Shown one piece after another: positions 4,327 to 7,150 of a DNA stretch of 7,150 nt (positions within the stretch are counted from its first letter, which is position 1; every line of letters starts with the position of its first letter). Under the pieces are notes generated by a model. That model was not told the DNA's origin, did no database searches, and worked only from the letters and a program-made list of their open reading frames with translations. Position numbers and translations under genes: made by a program. The stretch spans positions 1 to 7,150 of the forward strand of contig CAYONM010000193.1 in NCBI GenBank assembly GCA_964405325.1. Reading direction: 5' to 3'. The stretch comes from CAYONM01 sp964405325 (lineage in GTDB: Bacteria > Planctomycetota > UBA11346).

Positions 4327-4851
4327 ATGGACCCGCGCATCCGACTCTATCAACGTTACCTCGACGGTGAATGCGATCCGGACGAGGAACGCCTGATCCA
4401 AACCATGCCATCCGATCCGGACAGCGAACGTTTCGAGCGTTTGCATGATGATCTCGGAACCGTCTTCCAACGACGCGAAGACCGGGACATCGCCGAAGCC
4501 CAGGTCCACCGTATTCTGGCCCGGTTGCCGCAACGCGGTCCGCAGGCCCTGGCGGGCCTGAGCTGGGGGACGGTGCTGGTCTTTGCCGCGGCCACCATCG
4601 CGGTCGGCGCCTGGTTCGGCCTGGCTGGCACGGTTAGCGATCTGATCCCCCTGACCATCGTCGCGTATACGAGCCTGGTCATGGGCTACCTGCTGATGGT
4701 CTACGCCCGACAGCTGCGTGGCCTGGAGGCCGGCTTGTGGGAACGCCTGCTGCACCGACCGGTGCCGGTGCGCCCGTCCGACGTTTTGACCTACCGCGCG
4801 GTGGCGGTGCTGATCATCATCGGCGGTATCTGGCTGGCCGTGATCGACTGA
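4327..4851 (+). CDS. Small three-helix membrane protein, anti-sigma-like N-terminus
   Basis: A 174-residue protein. Residues 1-70 are a charged cytoplasmic domain beginning MDPRIRLYQRYLDGECDPDE, the 'LxxYLDGELsxxE' pattern at the start of many anti-sigma factors. Three hydrophobic helices follow at about 80-100, 106-126 and 156-172, and the protein ends right after the last one. The HxxxCxxC zinc motif of ZAS-type anti-sigma factors is absent, there is no periplasmic sensor domain, and no ECF sigma gene lies in the window, so an anti-sigma role is only a similarity. The start at ATG 4327 is chosen because the sequence before it is a shadow of the divergent coiled-coil gene and leader; no good ribosome binding site is seen. 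It is divergent from the coiled-coil gene across 171 bases and convergent with the next gene, with 22 bases between the stops. Confidence 0.75.
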   Translation: MDPRIRLYQRYLDGECDPDEERLIQTMPSDPDSERFERLHDDLGTVFQRREDRDIAEAQVHRILARLPQRGPQALAGLSWGTVLVFAAATIAVGAWFGLAGTVSDLIPLTIVAYTSLVMGYLLMVYARQLRGLEAGLWERLLHRPVPVRPSDVLTYRAVAVLIIIGGIWLAVID

Positions 4852-4873
4852 ACCCGAGCGCCTGAACGTGGTC

Positions 4874-5278
4874 TCAGCGCGCCTGCACCTGACCAAAGGG
4901 GTAGAAACCGCGCAGTAGCAAGAGCAGCTCGTTACGCTCCAGGCTCTTGAAGCAGGCGGCACCAGCACTGACCCGCTGGCGCAGCAAGCGCCGCATCTGC
5001 TCGTCCGTCAGCTCCTCCAAACGCAGCATGGGACCACCACCAGGCAGGCCTGATGGCGGCGGTGGCGGGATCCGGTCGACCACCACCCGTGGCCAATCCG
5101 GATGCAGTTTCATCCAGATCTGGGAATCCGAAGCCTTGGCCGCACGCATGTGCTGGAAAACGGTCACCTCCTGTGGTGACAAACGACGGCTGATCATGGC
5201 CTTGTCGCGACGGGATTCCTGCCAGTTCTGGATCTCCAGGATCTCCTGGGGACCGAGCTGTTTATAAATCTGTGCCAT
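4874..5278 (-). CDS. Unrecognised soluble protein with polyproline linker
   Basis: A 134-residue protein I do not recognise, with no signal peptide or membrane segment. It has two helical halves: residues 1-65 (charged, ending DSQIWMKLHPDWPRVVVDRI, loosely reminiscent of a helix-turn-helix) and 86-128 (LEELTDEQMRRLLRQR ... LERNELLLLLRGFYPFG). They are joined by a flexible linker IPPPPPSGLPGGGP (70-83), whose five prolines would normally need EF-P for efficient translation. C109 is the only cysteine. The start is ATG 5278, with a weak AGGA about 11 bases upstream. A possible upstream reading frame (5498 to 5262) would overlap the start by 17 bases. Base composition by codon position looks like the neighbours. 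Confidence 0.75.
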   Translation of the reverse strand: MAQIYKQLGPQEILEIQNWQESRRDKAMISRRLSPQEVTVFQHMRAAKASDSQIWMKLHPDWPRVVVDRIPPPPPSGLPGGGPMLRLEELTDEQMRRLLRQRVSAGAACFKSLERNELLLLLRGFYPFGQVQAR

Positions 5279-5498
5279 AGAAGGGTGATCCTAACCGATA
5301 GACCCACCAACGCCAAGGGCACGGAAGGTGTCGCTGCCACTGGAAGCGGGCCAGATCCTGAGCGACGGCATCAGCCTGAGCCGTGGCCACGACATCGACC
5401 ACCACCGCTCGGACGCTGTTGGCCGGGACTGGCGCTTCATCACCGTCCCGATCCCAACGCGCCAAGCAGACCAGATCCCAGGCGGTCCAACCGGCCAA
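5262..5498 (-). CDS. Possible small gene, start uncertain (TTG) or frame-broken
   Basis: A 78-codon frame that overlaps the next minus-strand gene by 17 bases, as operon genes often do. Its first 50 codons have the G-rich first positions typical of coding sequence (DLVCLARWDRDGDE, SVRAVVVDVVATAQADAVAQ), while the tryptophan-rich end looks less typical. No ATG or GTG is available; TTG 5498 has no properly spaced ribosome binding site. Upstream in the same frame are 13 more sense codons after a TGA. A second frame supplies an ATG start (ATG 5527, MEATRR...) and ends at TGA around 5507, so a +1 shift at CGA-TGA-T would fuse the two naturally. The competing + strand reading of the same DNA is also plausible, so this is a tentative call. 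Confidence 0.35.
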   Translation of the reverse strand: MAGWTAWDLVCLARWDRDGDEAPVPANSVRAVVVDVVATAQADAVAQDLARFQWQRHLPCPWRWWVYRLGSPFYGTDL

Positions 5499-5685
5499 GT
5501 CCTCATCATCGACGCCTGGTCGCTTCCATCGTGATCATGCTGGTCTTTGCTTCGGGCTTCCTGGGTCGCGGAGATGACGATGAAGACCTGAAAATGAAGC
5601 CCTTCTGGCTGGTTGAGATCCCAGCTCGGCCCTCGGCTTGCCGCGGGGGGACATGGCCTATCATCCGCGCCCCGGAGGTGAGGCC
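5328..5685 (+). other. Ambiguous coding stretch upstream of bamA
   Basis: On the + strand, a GTG-started frame (5328-5534) with strong GC at third positions reads RDWRFITVPIPTRQADQIPG and VLIIDAW. It stops at TGA 5532-5534. Another frame, offset by -1, immediately continues with an apparent transmembrane helix, VASIVIMLVFASGFLG (5519-5566), then GRGDDDEDLKMKPFWLVEIP, and ends at TAG 5705-5707 inside bamA. Neither part has a good start or end, and the left half competes with the minus-strand frame 5262-5498. Possibilities are a decayed gene with a frameshift, a sequencing indel near 5505-5535, or two divergent short genes. No bamA promoter was recognised here. Confidence 0.3.
5674..5680 (+). 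promoter_or_regulatory. Ribosome binding site GGAGGTG selecting a TTG start for bamA
   Basis: GGAGG (5674-5678) ends 7 bases before TTG 5686, ideal spacing. It favours TTG 5686 over the in-frame ATG 5653, which would add 11 residues (MAYHPRPGGEA) before the signal peptide and translate through this site. Confidence 0.7.
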
Positions 5686-7150
5686 TTGTCGCGATTTCCC
5701 CTGGTAGCCGGTCTCGGCATGCTCGGCGCTCTGAGCCACACAGTAGTGGCGGTGGAAACGCCGGCGCCCACGCCGCAAGGTGCCCCCATTATTGAAGAGA
5801 TCGTCATTCGCGGTAATGAGCGGGTCACCACCGATCGCATCCGGTACCGCCTGCGCTCGCGAGTCGGTGCGCCGCTGCGGGCCCAGGATGTGGCTGATGA
5901 CGTCCGCGCCATCAATACCGCCGGCCCCTTCATGAACGGTCGCTCGTCGATCGAATTCCTCGATGCCGGTCGAGTGCGATTGATCTTCGATATGGAGGAG
6001 CTGCCGCTGATCGGCTCCGTGCGTTTCGAGGGCGCCGGCTTCTGGGACAGTCAGAGTCTGTCAGACAAGGTGGAGACCGCCGCCGGCGAACACCACAACC
6101 CCCTCACCCTGGAAGGCGATCGGCGGCTCCTGGAAGAACACTTTCGCAAGAAGAACTGGGTCGAGGTAGCGGTCACGGTCGAGCGCATCGAACGAGCCGA
6201 TGGCTTGGTGGACGTTGTGTTCCGCATCGACAAAGGCCAGCCAGTCAAGGTAGCGCGTACCATCTACCTGGGCCTGCCCGATGGCGCCTATAAGTACTTC
6301 ATCGATCACGCCCTGCTGTTCAACCGCCCCGGCAAGCCCTTCAATGAGCGCATGCTGGACATCGACCGGCAGGTGGTGGTGAACCAACTACAGGATCTGG
6401 GCTATCTGGATGCTGCCGTCCGCGACCTGCGGGTGGAGCGCTATGACGATCTTTCTGGAACCGATGAACGTCGTCGGCATGGCCCCTGGCACGCGCCTGA
6501 CGGCCTGCGCGACGATCGTGCCGTGCTCACCTTCTTCATTGACTCCGGCGAGCGCTATCGCCTGGGCAGCATCAGTTTCATCGGCAACAGCGTGGTCAGC
6601 GAGGAGGAACTCCGACGAGCCGTTGGCGTGGACGATGGCGATTGGTACCGTCGCGTAAACATCCAGAGCGGCCTGAACGTGGCCCGTGACCTGATCCGTG
6701 ACCAAGGGCATGCGCGCGCCAGTTTCCGCATCGACTACCGACCGGATCTGGCCAGTCGTCAGATGCACCTGAGCGTGCACGTGTTCGAAGGCGATGTCTA
6801 CGACATCGGACGGGTCGATATTGACGGCAATATTGTGACCAAAGACGCCGCCATCCGACGTCTGCTGGAGGTGTATCCTGGCGATCAGTACACCCAGAGC
6901 GCGGTGGATGAGAGCCGTCGACAGGTGGCGCGGACCGGCCTGTTCCGTAACGAACCAGGGGCGCCCCTGCGTTTGGACCCAGTCTTCCCGGAGGAGCGTC
7001 CCGATGAGGTCGACATGGACCTGGAGGTGCACGAAGCGGCCACTGGCCAGCTGAATGCTTCGGTCGGCTGGGTGTCGGGCCGCGGCCTGGTGGGCCGCCT
7101 GGAATACACCGAGCGAAATTTCGACCTGCTCGGACTGGTCACCGAGTGGC
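5686..7150 (+). CDS. bamA: BamA outer-membrane assembly factor, N-terminal part (cut by window end)
   Basis: The central subunit of the outer-membrane beta-barrel assembly machine; 488 residues are visible. The TTG start gives a signal peptide (MSRFPLVAGLGMLGALSHTVVA) with likely cleavage near residue 22-23, then a short proline-rich linker. Five POTRA domains follow at roughly 35-107, 108-186, 187-291, 292-372 and 373-451, each with the expected GN/G-turn, as in IRGNERV, FIGNSVVSEEEL and IDGNIVTKDA. At about 454 the barrel begins (GQLNASVGWVSGRGLVGRLEYTERNFDL). POTRA3 is enlarged by a charged loop (about 254-278). The domain count equals E. coli BamA, which separates it from two-partner secretion proteins and from TamA (three POTRAs). 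The RNFDL barrel entry resembles PVC-group BamA proteins (inference). Long minus-strand frames within it are shadows. Confidence 0.93.
   Translation, partial: MSRFPLVAGLGMLGALSHTVVAVETPAPTPQGAPIIEEIVIRGNERVTTDRIRYRLRSRVGAPLRAQDVADDVRAINTAGPFMNGRSSIEFLDAGRVRLIFDMEELPLIGSVRFEGAGFWDSQSLSDKVETAAGEHHNPLTLEGDRRLLEEHFRKKNWVEVAVTVERIERADGLVDVVFRIDKGQPVKVARTIYLGLPDGAYKYFIDHALLFNRPGKPFNERMLDIDRQVVVNQLQDLGYLDAAVRDLRVERYDDLSGTDERRRHGPWHAPDGLRDDRAVLTFFIDSGERYRLGSISFIGNSVVSEEELRRAVGVDDGDWYRRVNIQSGLNVARDLIRDQGHARASFRIDYRPDLASRQMHLSVHVFEGDVYDIGRVDIDGNIVTKDAAIRRLLEVYPGDQYTQSAVDESRRQVARTGLFRNEPGAPLRLDPVFPEERPDEVDMDLEVHEAATGQLNASVGWVSGRGLVGRLEYTERNFDLLGLVTEW

Noticed and set aside
4156..4968. Long upstream extension of the coiled-coil frame (minus)
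   Set aside because: It is Q/H/D-rich shadow sequence antisense to the membrane protein, and a good AGAGGAG site fixes the start at 4155.
6061..7032. Minus-strand ORFs of 108 and 214 codons
   Set aside because: They are exact shadows of bamA, which has unmistakable POTRA motifs on the + strand.

Overview
The window is GC-rich chromosomal DNA from a Gram-negative (outer-membrane-bearing) bacterium. It carries a LpxL/HtrB-family acyltransferase and the start of a BamA. The BamA reads more like those of the Planctomycetota/Verrucomicrobiota (PVC) group than a textbook proteobacterial one: it has an enlarged third POTRA domain and enters the barrel with an 'RNFDL' motif. A CdsZ/DUF164-type coiled-coil protein points the same way. 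This placement is an inference from motifs only.

Layout. 1-70: a copy of a dispersed repeat. 191-1836 (+): a translationally coupled pair, a class I SAM methyltransferase and an unrecognised exported protein with a C-terminal membrane anchor. 1837-2229: a 393-bp convergent intergenic region holding a 10-bp inverted repeat, a second repeat copy in the opposite orientation, and back-to-back intrinsic terminators. Two imperfect 26-bp direct repeats, each containing CGCTTATAAT, flank the second copy. 2230-3210 (-): LpxL-family acyltransferase whose 3' end hides a strong inverted-repeat structure. 3211-3447: a dyad just upstream of the acyltransferase and a decayed third repeat copy. 3448-4155 (-): CdsZ/DUF164 coiled-coil protein whose zinc ribbon has lost its cysteines. 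4327-4851 (+): small three-helix membrane protein with an anti-sigma-like N-terminus. 4874-5278 (-): unrecognised soluble protein with a polyproline stretch. 5279-5685: an ambiguous stretch where ORFs on both strands compete and both appear broken. 5686-7150 (+): BamA, cut by the window end.

Functionally, the acyltransferase and BamA both serve outer-membrane biogenesis, but nothing places them in one operon. The other genes look like small independent units. The most unusual content is non-coding: the dispersed repeat family, and the two CGCTTATAAT -10-like boxes on the + strand. Each box sits upstream of a highly structured segment, one an intrinsically terminated unit of about 100 nt, the other a 14-bp stem enclosing a hairpin and a CU-rich anti-Shine-Dalgarno-like tract antisense to the acyltransferase 3' end. 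No phage, transposase, CRISPR, tRNA or rRNA was seen.
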